Source: Liriodendron chinense | Taxonomy: Eukaryota; Streptophyta; Magnoliopsida; Magnoliales; Magnoliaceae | Reading direction: 5' to 3' | Assembly (NCBI GenBank): GCA_003013855.2 | Contig: ML058433.1 | Location: 6,137,966 to 6,201,965, forward strand | DNA: 64,000 nt | Shown here: in pieces, positions 32,382 to 45,355 of the stretch | Layout: each line of letters starts with the position of its first letter | How positions within the stretch are numbered: the first letter of the stretch is position 1 | Position numbers and translations under genes: made by a program | The notes under the pieces: model-generated | Databases searched by the model: none | What the model was told of the DNA's origin: nothing | What the model saw: the letters and a program-made list of their open reading frames with translations, nothing else

Positions 32382-35300
32382 TGGCTTCGTCAACATACAA
32401 GACAGTATTTCAATTCATTACCAGATGATTCACTATTACATACAAGAATCAGGCAACAAAAAGTAAGGACAAAGTAAAGGATGTTGGGAACAAAGTAGCT
32501 ACAGCCGGAGTAGTGTCAGCATCACCAATTTCTTAAGACGCTAATGATGGCTGGACAAAGGTATAATCAAAGATAAGAATGGTGCTTTTCAAAGTTGCAA
32601 TCAAAGTTACATAAAAAGGGCCTCGGTCTGGTGTATCATGAAGGCCCATCACCAGAAGCATTGGTAGATGTAACCCAGCTGTAGCGCCACCAACCCTATA
32701 TCCAGGAGAAACAGAAATATCCTTTACTAATAAAGATTTCCCCACACTACCTATTTCTCCTACGGCATCAAGACAACCAAACAAGACAATGATGATCTAT
32801 GAACCCGCCATTGCAGCATCAGGACTCACCAGATACGCCTCCCAGAATGACATATCCTAAATATACCAACTCCTCCAGGTTCAATAACCCAGAGTTGAGT
32901 AGTAGTAATTCAGGCTCGCTCACTTCGCCGATCACAAGATCACTCTTGTCAACAGATTCATCAGACAAAGAAGTCGCTGTCCTTGTGGCCGGAACTAGTC
33001 GAGACAGTCAAACGATGGAAGAACACTTTGAAGAAATGGCATGCACCCAAGCTCTTCTGATGGAAGAATGTAGGAATATGTGTGAAGTGCTATCCATGAT
33101 GGCCCACACAATGTCCCAGAACGCCATTCCTCCCACCAATATTGCAGCAGAAAATGTTGAAACCCCAGTTGAAGAGTCACAGCCACCTCGAGCTATGTCC
33201 CACGGATCAACTCTGGTCTCCGCACACGAGATTAACGCAGATGAAATCAAACAAATGATAGCTGACACCGTACGGCTAGAAGGAGAAAGATAACAAAGAG
33301 AAAGATTCCAGTATCAAACCCCTTACCCCAGAGAAGTGGAAAATATACCGTTTCCAATAGGCTTTAAGTGCCCTGAATTTTAAAAATTCAACGGTGAAGG
33401 ATCACCCGACGAACATATGATACATTTCACAACAACAATGGGGAGTTACGCAGTGATCCCACAATACTGTTTGCGATTGTTTAGAGCCACATTAACTTGG
33501 AAGGCGCTCAGATGGTATGTCGCTTTGACACCAAGATCCATGCATACTTGGGAACAGATGCAAGAAGTGTTTATGACAAATTTATTTTCCATCGAGAGGG
33601 AAATTAGTCTTACCGAATTAGCAGTAGTTCGACAAAGGGAATCAGAATCGGTAGATAAATTCATTGCACGATGGAGAACTTTAAGCACGTCCTGCAAACA
33701 CCTAGCAGGAGAGAGTGAACATGTAGAAATGTGCATCGGATGTATGGAACCGAAAATTGCATTCGATCTGATAGGGGCGAAAGTGTATACATTCCAAGAG
33801 CTAGCTACCAGAGCACATGCTTTAGAGAATATGATACGAAAGGTACCTTGCCTTTCGTACAGAGTTTGCACGGAGAACTTCAAGCAGATCATCTACTAAC
33901 ATAGTTGATAAGAAGAAAGGAAGAATAGAATACCAAAGCAAAGCAATACTCCCGACGAGAAGGGCGGAGTTATAATAATAGGCCTACAAAAAAGAGAAAC
34001 AGAAGGTTTAGTAACCAAGATGAATTCACATTCGATGTTGATGATGTACTCCCCATGATGAACCAATTGATCGAAGCAGGAATGATTGAGTTACCTCTGC
34101 TGCGACGCCCTGATGAGGCTAATAGGAGTACGAAAAAGGACTATTACCACTATCACCAAATGCTCGGACATCCGATCGGAAGATGTTACACCATTAAAGT
34201 TATTTGCAACAGATGGTCGACAGAGGAGAAATTATCATTGAAAAAGAAAAGGAAAAAGGAAGGAAGGCAAACTCCCAATACACTATCCGTAAAGGAAGCC
34301 AACGATGAACTAAGAAATAATTTACAGGGGTCCTCCTCAGTACTCCTTCCAGGGCACAAAAACTCGGAAGTTGAGGATTATGGAAAAATCCCTAATAGAA
34401 AGAAAATCAATTCAAGGTCGATCATGAAAAGCAAAACTATAGTACAATGCATGACTATATCAGCAACACCAGTCATGAGAGACCAAAGACAAGAAAGGAT
34501 CAATGCAACACTGGGAGTCAAGCCCTGCTGTCTATCTAGATGCCGTGGGGAACAAAAAACTCTAAATACTAAGATGCTAGTATTCTCAGTACATGAATCA
34601 CCTCTCGATCACCTATTGCAGTTCAACAGATATTTTGATTGTCTAAAAATTAGTAAAGACCAATGGCTCAAAAAGTTTCAAGAAACTTTGGTCGGTCCTG
34701 TACAGATCTGGTAGGAATCAAGGGTTGTACAAATGTTGAAAAGTTGGGAACAGTTCACCGACTTATTCATGTTAAGATTTTGGACGCCGAGGAGAGTAAT
34801 CGTGCTGACAGAATTGATAAGATGGAAGATTGCCCCGAGAGAATATCTTTACCAGAATGTCATGAAATGGAGAAATGTTATAGTCAGTTCACATAAACTT
34901 CTTGAAAGAGCAGAAGCCGAACTAATAAAAAGCATGCGCCGAAAGTGTGCGGATAGAATTCAAGAGAGGACATGAACCATGTACTATGTTCGATCTGATG
35001 AAAGTAGTAACCCTTGGGCCTGATATAACGCGAGATCGAACAATAATCCATTTTTTTGGTAGCGCACACGCAGAAAGGGTACAACAGTTGCTAAATTCTA
35101 CCTCAGTAGAGCCATTGAAGCATGTAAAAGCTCACTAAAGAAAGCATCTGCCAGAACTTCCCAAGTTTGTCCTCTTTAGAGAAGACACGCAGTCGCCCGT
35201 GGAGCACTTACTGATGTATGAGAAAGCAACATATTTCAAAGGAAATATCTCCCAAGAATATTTGGCACAAAATTTCGTTTATTCGTTAACCACATCCGGA

Positions 35301-36681
35301 AGCGCTATGGCCAGGTACTTTGCCCTCCCGGAAGGTGCAATTGCAAATTGGCAAGATCTGAAAGAGGCCTTCGCGTTACGTTTTTACAAATATAATGTAA
35401 GAATCCCGAAAGCACAGGTGGCACGAACAGTTCAACATCCAAGAGAAGATGTGCTAGATTTTGTATGAATGGTGGAATACTAGATCTTGTTGCGTCTCCT
35501 TGCCCATATTAGAAGTCCTGACGTTAAAAGAATGCATACGGTCCACTATTCTGAGAGAGCAATTGTTACCGAGAAATACAATAGCCTTGCAAAGTTTCCG
35601 ACAGTTATTAAGAGAGTTGGTTATTCAGTTTCACGAAATTTGTAATGTTACGACAATTCAAGCAGCAGGAGAACTACGAAACATTGCTCAAATCTCTAAT
35701 CAAAATTCTATAGAAAGCAACATAATAACTTTACGATCAGGGAAACAATTGTCGGGATTGTTACATAATCAAGGAAATACTGATAGCCGGGAAGATACTC
35801 CGGACAAATCTTCCAAGCAAGAAACAGTCTCAAGAAATGACAGAATGACTGAAAAATAGCTACAAACTGAATATTTGACAACATCAGAAGTCACATATGA
35901 TGTAGTGGGTCACTTGAAAAGAATCCCTGTTAGGTTGAGCATACATGATGCCCTGAAATTATCAAAGAATTTTCGAAAGGCATTAATACAAACACTATCA
36001 AACGATGAGGTTCGAGAAGCACTAGTGGCAGAAATGGAGAACGCCAATGATGGGAGAGATGAATGCAAAAGCTAGAATGCCGTGTCAGAAAGAATCAAAG
36101 TAGCTCATTGCATTTCAACCATAACCTTCACAGACGAAGACCTAATGCTGGGAGAAAAAGAGCATAACCGGCCTCTGATAGTCATAGGTTGCATCAATGA
36201 CAAGCAAGTGAAGCATATAATGATCGACAACGGGTCCGCAGTTAACCTTATGCCGCTCAACATGGTGTTGAAGCTAGTATATAAGCACCATCAACTACGA
36301 CCCAGTAAAATGTTGATACAAGGTTTTAATTAAGACGATCAAAAGACACTAGGTACAGTTACAATGATGTTGGAAATTGAGCATCTGGTAACCAAAGTAA
36401 CTTTTCACATTATCAACGCCTTGACAACATATAATCTGCTGCTTGGAAGACCATGGATGCACCGATATGGAATAGACCCCTCCACATTGTATCAATGCTT
36501 TAAGTTCTGTCAAAATGGGACGCAGCACAGAATAGTAGCAGATGAAAGACTGTATACGGTCGTAGAGTCCTTTTTCACGGATGCCCGGTATTATGATATG
36601 TTCACTGATGAAGGACAAGAACCCAACATAGAACAAGAACAAAGAAAGATGAAAGGAAAAATGGTTATCGAAATGTGTTAG
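32382..36681 (+). pseudogene. Family R gag-protease (copy C), broken, three gag-like modules
   Basis: Polyprotein remnant after the PBS. In order: Pro/Ser-rich leader with PGETEISF; ALLMEECRNMCEVLSM (about 33045); gag module 1 (33417-33840: ALRWYVALTPRSMHTWEQMQ, ESESVDKFIARWRTL); a zinc-knuckle-like YHYHQMLGHPIGRC (about 34140) lacking the first Cys; gag-like module 2 (34600-34950: LKKFQETLVGPVQIW, SWEQFTDLFMLRFWTPRR); gag-like module 3 (35170-35640: AMARYFALPEGAIANWQDLK, HPREDVLDFV); and retropepsin (36082-36540: HIMIDNGSAVNLMPL, LLLGRPWMHRYGIDPSTL). The last is typical of Tat/Athila proteases, with the active site read as DNGS. Stops and frameshifts recur throughout. It is cut off at 36730 by LTR D before any RT. 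Confidence 0.8.
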
Positions 36682-36730
36682 AAGGAAAGTACAGAAGAAA
36701 CCAGAGGTAAGGAAATTGAGGTAGTAAAAG

Positions 36731-36880
36731 TGTTGAGGCATGAAAAATGAAGAAAGAAGAAAAAGAAAAGAATCAAGAAAGACTTAGAAGAAAGAAAAGA
36801 AAAAAAAGAAGAAAATGTAGAAAACAGGTTACCGCGGGTGATTGCACTTGCCGCGAAAATGACCGCAAATGCTTATAAAT

Positions 36881-36915
<35 letters not shown>

Positions 36916-37391
36916 GGGTCCTCATTTGGCACTTAATTCTTAAGTTCAGAGCTCCAGAGGTTCTTAGAGGTATGGGGCGGACCTCGAGTTCTCTTCTTCT
37001 CAGGTCGAATCCACGAATTGCGGACCCCAAGAACAAAAGATGAACGAGGGGGAGATGCTGCCGGATTACAAAATTTGCAAAGGAACGAAGTCTAGTCTGG
37101 TTGATTCACCTCGCTCATGAGTAGAAGAATAGTCATGAAAGCCTTGGTCCAGTCAATCATTCTCTGTCATTTGGACAAGATGAAAGAAGAATAGAGCGAA
37201 GCTCTGCTAAAATTGCTTTATGAATATATTTCATTTTTTTAATATAATGTACAATTTATCTTATAATCAAGGGATGATGTAAATATGGAATGTATGAAGA
37301 ACTCAGTAAATGAATAAATTGAAGTGATGAATGCTTTTTTGTCTCTCTTGCTTCCCCCATACTACAACAAGGCAATTTTGTTGTGTAAACA
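36731..37391 (+). mobile_element. Family R 5' LTR, copy D
   Basis: TGTTGAGGCATGAAAA...TTGTGTAAACA, 661 bp, TG..CA ends, followed by a PBS-like site at 37395-37412 and about 160 bp of leader matching 32180-32335 (GCGCCAAAATGACGACT). It resembles LTRs B and C2 more than LTR C, so it is not the mate of LTR C. Single weak palindrome near 36829-36855. Element body truncated at 37572 by LTR H1. Confidence 0.85.
36874..36918 (+). promoter_or_regulatory. LTR TATA box with C32 tract
   Basis: TATAAATA (36874-36881), 32 C residues (36882-36913), GGGGG, then TCCTCATTTGG as in the other LTRs. Confidence 0.65.
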
Positions 37392-37394
37392 AAA

Positions 37395-37412
37395 TAGCGA
37401 CTCAACTGGGGA
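37395..37412 (+). other. Primer binding site of family R copy D
   Basis: TAGCGACTCAACTGGGGA, three bases after LTR D. Confidence 0.65.
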
Positions 37413-37572
37413 ATATTGTAACAGTTATGTTCTAACATTGATAAGAGAATATAAGAAGAGCATTCGTCACCTTTTGGCGCTTTATAGCGCCAAAATGACG
37501 ACTTTCAACGGGAACATTCCGCCCTTCATCTCTAGAATAGATTGTATATATCTTACAAATGACTAATTATTA

Positions 37573-40416
37573 TGTCACGCCCCAAACTCGGGGACCGGGC
37601 TCACTAAATTCCCTATTGCCCACCTTGGTGCCAACAGCCTCCGTAGTATCCCATTCTCGACTCCTAGCTCTCATATGCCAGGTTCCAATCCTGGGATTCC
37701 ACCAGGAAGATTTTCAGGGTAATTTTTTTATAAGGGAGTATAACCAAAACCACAAACATCAACACATATCCACTATATAGTCTGTTGAGTACAGTGCTGA
37801 AAAGAGAAATATAAAAATGTAGCAAAAGTCCAAAATATCAGGCACATGATCCAGGCTTAACGCTGCTAATACGCTCTAGTACCTGCAGCGTAAACAAATG
37901 CGCATAAGCCTCCTATGAAGCTCAATAGAGTGCACGTGTGCGTGTTGTGTGTGTGTGTGCGATGCATATGACAAGTATATAGATATCAGAGTAATCAGAA
38001 GTGATAGAGGGCTAAGTTGCTAAGTTCATGAATGCTATCAGCCATCCCGAGGCTATGTAATGCAAGGGCCTATAAGGCCGAGTGTTATATGATAAAGATG
38101 TAACTCAAGCATGCCAATCCTCAATTAATCCACATATCAAAATGGTTCTCATCTAAGACATCACTGGGGTCTAGTACACTCCGACACTGGCTGCCTCACA
38201 TCGCGCGCATGACCAAGCGAGTAAAAGAGACCTCACTATCTGCCTCGTCAGTGGTATGCCAATGTCTACCCGGCTTGTCAATAGCGAACCCATTTCACGA
38301 GCTATTCAGACTCGACCTAACTTATAGCCCTCTACACTCGAGCGGATAAGGTCACACCCCTTTTCAACCGACCTCGACACAGAGGGAGACACTGCCTACT
38401 GGTATTTGGCACTCAGGCGCTCATGTTATCCACTCGGTCTCGACGTTGGAGCATCCTACTGGTACCACAGGGTTTAGGAACTTTCACCCAAGGACATCCA
38501 TAGCGCTGATGTGCTAGAACATGTTTCCGGTGTCCATTACTGCCAACCACGATGTGACTATGGTAGCCACCACCCTGATGCTGCTAGGGTGTGAAGGCGA
38601 TCATGACATACATAATAAGAGATGCATGAGTCATACAATCCAAGTCATGCACCAAACCTATGCATACCGCGCAATCATGTGGGGTGACTCTATCTCTCAC
38701 GAGTCCCCTAAGTATAACAAGCCAAAATGGCGTATGCTATGATCAATCGTAATCCATAACAGGCATACAATGATGCGTATGGGCATATGAATGAGCATGG
38801 TATCCATTACCCTAAGCATATTATTCGTGTGACCTATTAAGCTAAGTATACTAGCATGTTATCAAACATATCATGTGATGTTGGCCTTAAATGGCCCAAT
38901 ATATGTAGAGAGTGGGACCTAGACTGTGGGCCCCATTGGAAATGTGAAGGCCTTCGTGGCATTGCCCACTTGAGACTACATCGGCCCCATACTTGGGCTT
39001 GCACACACAAAATGGGCTAACGAAGTAAATGTATGACATGGATGAAATACACACATCAAGCGGGTCCCACTTGGGAGGGCCTGGATAGAATATAAATACC
39101 AAGGTGGGGCCACAGTGGCCTTACCAATAGGTTGGATAGCAAATAAACATTACCATAGGCTTTAGGAAGTTTCAGCCATAAGCATTCAATCATCACCATT
39201 TACTATGTGTGGCCCATCCAAAACTTGGCCTCGCACCTCTGCCAAGATGGAAGGCAAGGTACACAACACATCCATGAAGGTGGGACCCCAAGATGGCCCC
39301 ACAACTTTTGGTTGGATGAAATATAAACATTCCAGCAGCCCCAAGAAAGTTTCAGTGGTAGCCATCAACAACCACTGGTTCCTACGGTGTGGTCCACTTG
39401 AGATTTGTATTTGCCTCATTTTCGATCCCACGACCTAAAATGACATGGAAAAACAGATGGGCGGTATGGATAAGACAGATACATCATGGTGGGACCCACA
39501 GGGTGGGCCACCTGCTGGGCAGCGTGCGCACGTACGCTGTCTGCAGTGTGGGACCCCCCCTGGGGTCACAAGAGTTTTGAATCAAGCTAGTATTTGTGTT
39601 TTCCTCCTTCATCCAAACTTATGCCATAGGTCTGGATGGCATTTAAACATTACAGTGAGCCTTCAGAAGGCTTCAATGGTAGCCGTTCAATCTCCACTGT
39701 TTTCTAGTAGTGGGGCCCACACTAGTTTCTGAATCAAGCTGATTTTGTCTGGGTCCTTCATACAGGTCTATGCGACATTATCAATAGGTTTGGATGGCAA
39801 GAAAACCTCAGGGTGGGCCAGGAAAGATTTCAACAGTGGACGTCACTATCCCCACTGTGTCCTATGGTGCGGCCTACTTGAGATCTGAATCTGCCTCAGA
39901 TCTGGGTCTATGGCCAAAAATGATTTGGAAAACAGGATGGGTGGTGTGGATGATACATACATATCATGGTGGGTTCCACAAGTGGGCCACCTTGTGAAAG
40001 CTCAAGCAGTCCAGGGTCCGTGGATGCTGGTTACTCCCAGCGTCTCTGACGCTGTGAGTGGCCAGCATTCATGCAGCCCCCCCTTTTTTTATGTATTCAT
40101 CAAGTTGGGCCCACATGAGGATGATCCACTCCGTTTATCAAGTTTTCTTGTTCAAGGTGGCCCCAATGAGTCCTATATTGGGTGGGCTGCATGGCATATA
40201 AACACCACAGTGGGCCTAAGAAGGTTTTAACAGTAGATATTATTCCTTGAGGTATGGCCCACTTGCGATCTGGATGTTATTCATTTTCGGGGCCATTGCC
40301 TAAAATAAGATGAAAAAGTAGATGGATAACGTGGATTAAATACATTCATCAAGTTGGGTCCCATGAGGGGAGACCCTTCTCCCCACGGCATGGGAGTCTG
40401 GTCGCTGGAGTCTCTG
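37573..40416 (-). mobile_element. LTR H1, left part (interrupted by element F)
   Basis: Starts TGTCACGCCCCAAACTCG and is the reverse complement of 54650-56131 in LTR H2. By analogy with F (start TGTAA.ACCC, end GGGGCGT.ACA) it lies in minus orientation. The right part of 39060-40416 is the tandem foldback array also seen in H2. Element F entered at 40416; H1 sequence resumes at 63955 (GGACGTCCAACGTCTGGAC). Several words contain GT-rich microsatellite near 37938-37961. No coding sequence. Confidence 0.8.
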
Positions 40417-43259
40417 TGTAACGCCCCAAAATTTAGACTCTCGTGGATGACACGATTGGCCAAATTTTTGCGTGTTTACTCATATATGTTAGGGTTGCGT
40501 TTTCACACATTCACCCGTAAACACACACATTTGTGGCATTCATATCATAACGACGGAAAATTAATGTTCTTATTCCATAACTTTCTACTCTAGATTCTCA
40601 ATCAAGTGTATGAAAAGAAATCATGTCCAACTCAATGTTTTAGCTAGTGTCTCTCTGAGAGACTTATTACATAATCAAGGAAAATCAAAACTCTAATATA
40701 AAATTAAACAAAAACATCTTCATGCTACTTCGGCTTCATCGTTGCCATTTACTGCCACGAGCCTTCATACTCCTCACCTTGTAAATCGCCCTCATCTACT
40801 GGATCGTTACCTGCAATGTCTGGAATGGTGTTTTAAAAACACCGTCCCAGAAGGATGTGTGTGGCTCGCTGATCAACTCAGTAAGGGTCACCCACCAAGA
40901 ATAGTACAACAATATTTAAACACAAAGAGTATACCCAATTCAAAACACACATGAGAAATCTTGTTTTAATGCAATGCATGATATGCATGCTCTGGCTAAG
41001 GCACCCTGACTAATGAGACGGGACTTAGTCCAACTCTTCTCACTAGTCACTAGTCACCAAAGTCCACGATGAAGCGGGTAATTCCACAACTTCATGTCAA
41101 CAAACCCAGCCAATGGAGGTGATAGCAACCCACCACACTACCATAAGCTAGCGCCGTAGCGCCCGCAGGGCTGACCCACCAAGTCGGGTCCGGTGCATGC
41201 ATGATTAGTTTCATATTTATTTAAGTAGTTTAACATACAGTCAATTTAATGATGTTTAAGATCAACGGTCGCTCTTTACCCCATCCCACAGTTCATCATA
41301 ACGTAGAATAGTCGTTTCCCTTCAACGGGGGCTAACCGTGAAAGGACGTACACATCATAGTCAAGACAAAGCACATGGCATGCAAATATCGACAATTTCT
41401 TAAGGATTCATCTCAAACATTCACTTTTAGATTCGTTGGCAACTCACCAACAATACATTCATATGGCTTTGCCAAATTATTCCATTCAACACAATCCTCA
41501 TGGTTCAATCCTCTTTAACGTATAATTATATTACTTATGGGGCAAAGAGCTTCCACTGATTAAACATCCGCATGAGTAATCCCGTATCACATAACACTCT
41601 ATTCATCATACATACCATAAGCATACAAACATCATTTCTTAAGCATAAACTTCACATATATCTCATGTAGGCATGTATAATGTCATGATTTCACTTTCAA
41701 AACACACACCACATATTATGGTTCATATCAAATAAAAATTCAGCAAGAGTTTATTAAAGCATTCCATACATCAACTCATGTTCACATGAAAAAATTCAAT
41801 AATCATAGATCACATATAACAACGTAGCAAAAACTCCCTATATTATGCATAAGATGGTTAAATAAATCAATATATTGTGGCTATACTTTGAAGGAAATCC
41901 TTACCTCTAGTATTGGTAGATTCGAGATATTGTTAGAGTCGTGAAAACCCTCCTAAGTTCAACCCTAACATGTTTAACATAGATTACATGGTTAGGATCT
42001 CATCTTCACAAATGATCGCCTATGATTAGATCTCCATCTATGGTTAGAGAGTAGGGATAAATCTAGGAAATAGATGTGACTTACCACTTCTCAACAGCAG
42101 ATCCAGAAAGAAAAGGAATAGCAACGTAGAAGCAACAACAAGAGAACGTGGGTTCTCCTCTCTCTCTCCTCCCACGATCTCTCTCTCTTTACTTTCGATT
42201 TCTCTCTCTTTCTCTCTATTGTCGATCTTTCTCTCTCTTTCTTAGGGTTTTCTATAGAGTAGAGGACGTCTAGGGGAGCTATATATGGAGCCCCGAGATG
42301 CAACGTAAAATGGGATTGGTTTCCCAACGTAAAATGGGATTGGTTTCCTAATTGGAGAAGGAAAGTAGTGGGTCCTCCTCTAACGACCTATGTCTCATGT
42401 AGACCGTCCAAGAGGAAGGTAGGGTCCATAAGAAGTCGTGGTTTCAATCCCAGGCCCTCATGCAAAGGAACGGCTTCGATCTATATCATTTTTAAAGCAA
42501 TGGCTTTGAATGGTGAGAGTGTAGCGGGCCGTATGGATCGAGAAAAGTAGCAAAACTTTGGGGGCATGGGTTTTGGTGGAGTACAAAACAAATGAGCGGA
42601 ATGGATCTGGTTGTGGGGCCCATCCTGGAGGATGGTGTAGGTCACCAAGATGGCAGCTGATGGACGCTGTTATAGCGTCCGCCGAAGAAGAAGGAAGAAA
42701 AGAAAAAAAATCTTTTACGTAAGGAAATCGTGCGTAACGCACGGGCTTGACAGGTGGGGTCCACTATGATGGATCAAAGTTTTTTTTGCTCCATCCAATA
42801 GGTCGGTGAGATGAAAATAACCGTTGACGTCAATTGTGGAACAATTCTGAGTTGAGGTGGGCCATTTATTGGCTATTTTCTGATCGGGACATTTGTACTA
42901 GGATCTAAGGGTCGAAATTTGACATGTACGATTATTTTGGGCCTAATAGAGTTCTCCTAAAGTTTCAGCCTAAACGGAACGTGGAAAATTAGTTTACTTA
43001 AAACGTGGGGTTTATTTAGTGGCATTTTCATAATAAACATAAAACGGAGAGTTTCTCAAAATATGATGCTTCTATACTATTCCAGAGATGATTCTAGGCA
43101 ACTTTTACAAAGGATCTCTCTTTGATTTTCCGCGGATGAGTTGCTATGAATTTTTTCAACTTTAAATTTTTAATAAAAATTAAATAATCAAATAATTAAA
43201 TAAATACGTAAATAAATTGATAAATAAATAAATTTATACTAAAAATACGGGGTGTTACA
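40417..43259 (-). mobile_element. Element F 3' LTR
   Basis: 2843 bp; plus-strand ends TGTAACGCCCCAAAATT and GGGGTGTTACA. CT-rich tract near 42150-42245. Two direct copies of AACGTAAAATGGGATTGGTT at 42303-42345. No ORF of significance. Confidence 0.9.
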
Positions 43260-43276
43260 CTCCACCCACTTAAAAA
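43260..43276 (-). other. Element F polypurine tract
   Basis: The minus strand reads TTTTTAAGTGGGTGGAG immediately before the 3' LTR. Confidence 0.8.
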
Positions 43277-43299
43277 TGAACTTCATCCTCGAAGTTTAC

Positions 43300-43668
43300 C
43301 TAGAATGAGTCCGCGAATAGTTGGGGGTATTCCTTCTTCATCTCCTCTTTGCTTTCCCACGTCGCTTCTTCTTCTCCATGGAATGACCAGAGAACTTTAA
43401 CTAGAACGATGACTTTAGTGTGAAGGACATGCTCTTTTTGGTCTAGAATGCGTACTGGCTCTTCTACGTACGATGCGTCATCTCGAACCTCAATCTTCTC
43501 CCACTAAATCACATGGGAATCGTCTCGCTCATACTTTCTTAATATGGAGACATGGAAGACGTCATGCAAGTTCGACAATTGGGGTGGCAGGGCAAGATGA
43601 TATGCTGCATCTCCCACACGCTGCAAGATTGCAAATGGGCCGATAAAACCCGGTGCTAACTTACCTTT
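43300..43668 (-). pseudogene. Element F integrase C-terminus and chromodomain
   Basis: Continues the integrase after J is excluded: GKLAPGFIGPFAILQRVGD (GPY/F module), LPPQLSNLHDVFHVSILRKY, then VKVLWSFHGEEEATWESKEE (chromodomain) to a TAG at 43300-43302. One in-frame TAG at 43504-43506 replaces the residue after HVI. Chromodomains in this clade direct integration to heterochromatin. Confidence 0.85.
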
Positions 43669-43673
43669 CTTCC

Positions 43674-45321
43674 TGTAATGACCCGAGATTTTTGACTCTC
43701 AGTGTATAACATGATTGTCGAATTCCCAAATAATTTATGGAATAACTAATTTATCAAATAATAAAATATAGCATTCAAGCACAATGGCGGAAACAATTAT
43801 CATCTTATTCTATCAAACTTACTACGTCATCATCAATGTTTAAATAAGGGAACCAACCAATATCCATACTGATTAATTAAAATACAAAACTATGTCTTCT
43901 CTTGAAGACTTATTACAATTCCATAAATGTATCAACTACTCAAAAGAAATATTTAATAAATGATAACATCAATTAAGTTTCTCTAACATCGTCATCCGTC
44001 ATGTGATCGTACGAACCATCGAACTCTTTTCCTTAAAAATCGGGTTCAATACCTGGATCTTCACCTACATCATCTAAATTGTGTTTGGGATAGCGTTAAA
44101 CGCTATCATAGTGGGGAATATTTTCTCCAAGACAATCAAGAATAATAATAACGGTACAGAGTAAACGCAAGCAGTATATTATCATTTAATCAAATCAAAA
44201 CAACCAACTAAAAATCTTTGTTAATGCGATGCATGGAATGCATGCTCTGGCTAAGGCACCCTGGCTAGAATCACAATCCATGAAGTGGGAGACTCCCTGT
44301 TACGACTCCATGCTAGCCACTAGTCACCAGAGGTTCCTGGGACGCACAAGCCCATAGTTTTGCCCGACCACGTGAGAAACGGGACGCTCATAGCCCAAAT
44401 CTACATGTGACAGTGTACGGGAGAAGTAGGACGCTCTAGCCTATTCTCAATTCCGTACACCCACATGGAGCCAAGTGAATGCATGACTTTAGTTTCATCT
44501 TTATTTAAGTGTTTTCGCATACAACCGATTTAAATAAAACTCAATGGTCACTATGGGGAGTCGCAAGCAACCCAGCATAGGCTGACAGCACGGGATTAGT
44601 GTCCATAGCACCAACCCCGGCTCATGAGAATTTGTATACCATTAATGTTTACTCATTGTCCCGTTTTATGATTTCATCATGTCCAAAAAGCCAATGTTGT
44701 ACATCATGACCAAATTCATTAAAATACCCATGTAATGTAAATGGATCAAATCAAGCATCATGTACATGTAAAGATCCATTAACAAACAATCACTTCATTC
44801 TCTCAGTTAAGTCAAGATATATTCTTCCATCATGGACACCTCTCACGAGTTTCATCTCTCTACATCAAATAATTTTACCAACTTAGGGACAAAGAGTATA
44901 CAATAATGGGATGTGCATATGATGATCTTATACACATATTTCATATCACAATATGAAAACCAATGTTACTTGTAATACATGGACTAAGAAAATAAGGCCA
45001 TAGATTTCACAAAAATAAATAACACAAATATAAATGCTTCTTAGTAAAAAAATCTAAAAAAAGGAATCACATCACCATATAATGATATTCATTACAAATC
45101 TCACATCAAACTTCATGCTATATGGATAAGTAATTCAAAACAAAACAAATTCACATGCCACAAAAGAAACTTATGATAATCATGATATTATTAATGAAAT
45201 GCTTGAAGGAAAATCCTCACCTTAGGATGGACTTAGAAGAAGAGGGTTGTAGAAGATCCTAGCCGCTGGAAAAATATGAGAAAGAACTCTCTTCTTCTTC
45301 TTCTTCTTCTCTCTCTCTCTC

Positions 45322-45355
<34 letters not shown>

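Noticed and set aside
31286..37391. LTR C and LTR D as the two ends of one element
   Set aside because: LTR D is followed by its own PBS and leader, differs in length (661 against 879 bp) and sequence type, and no polypurine tract precedes it.
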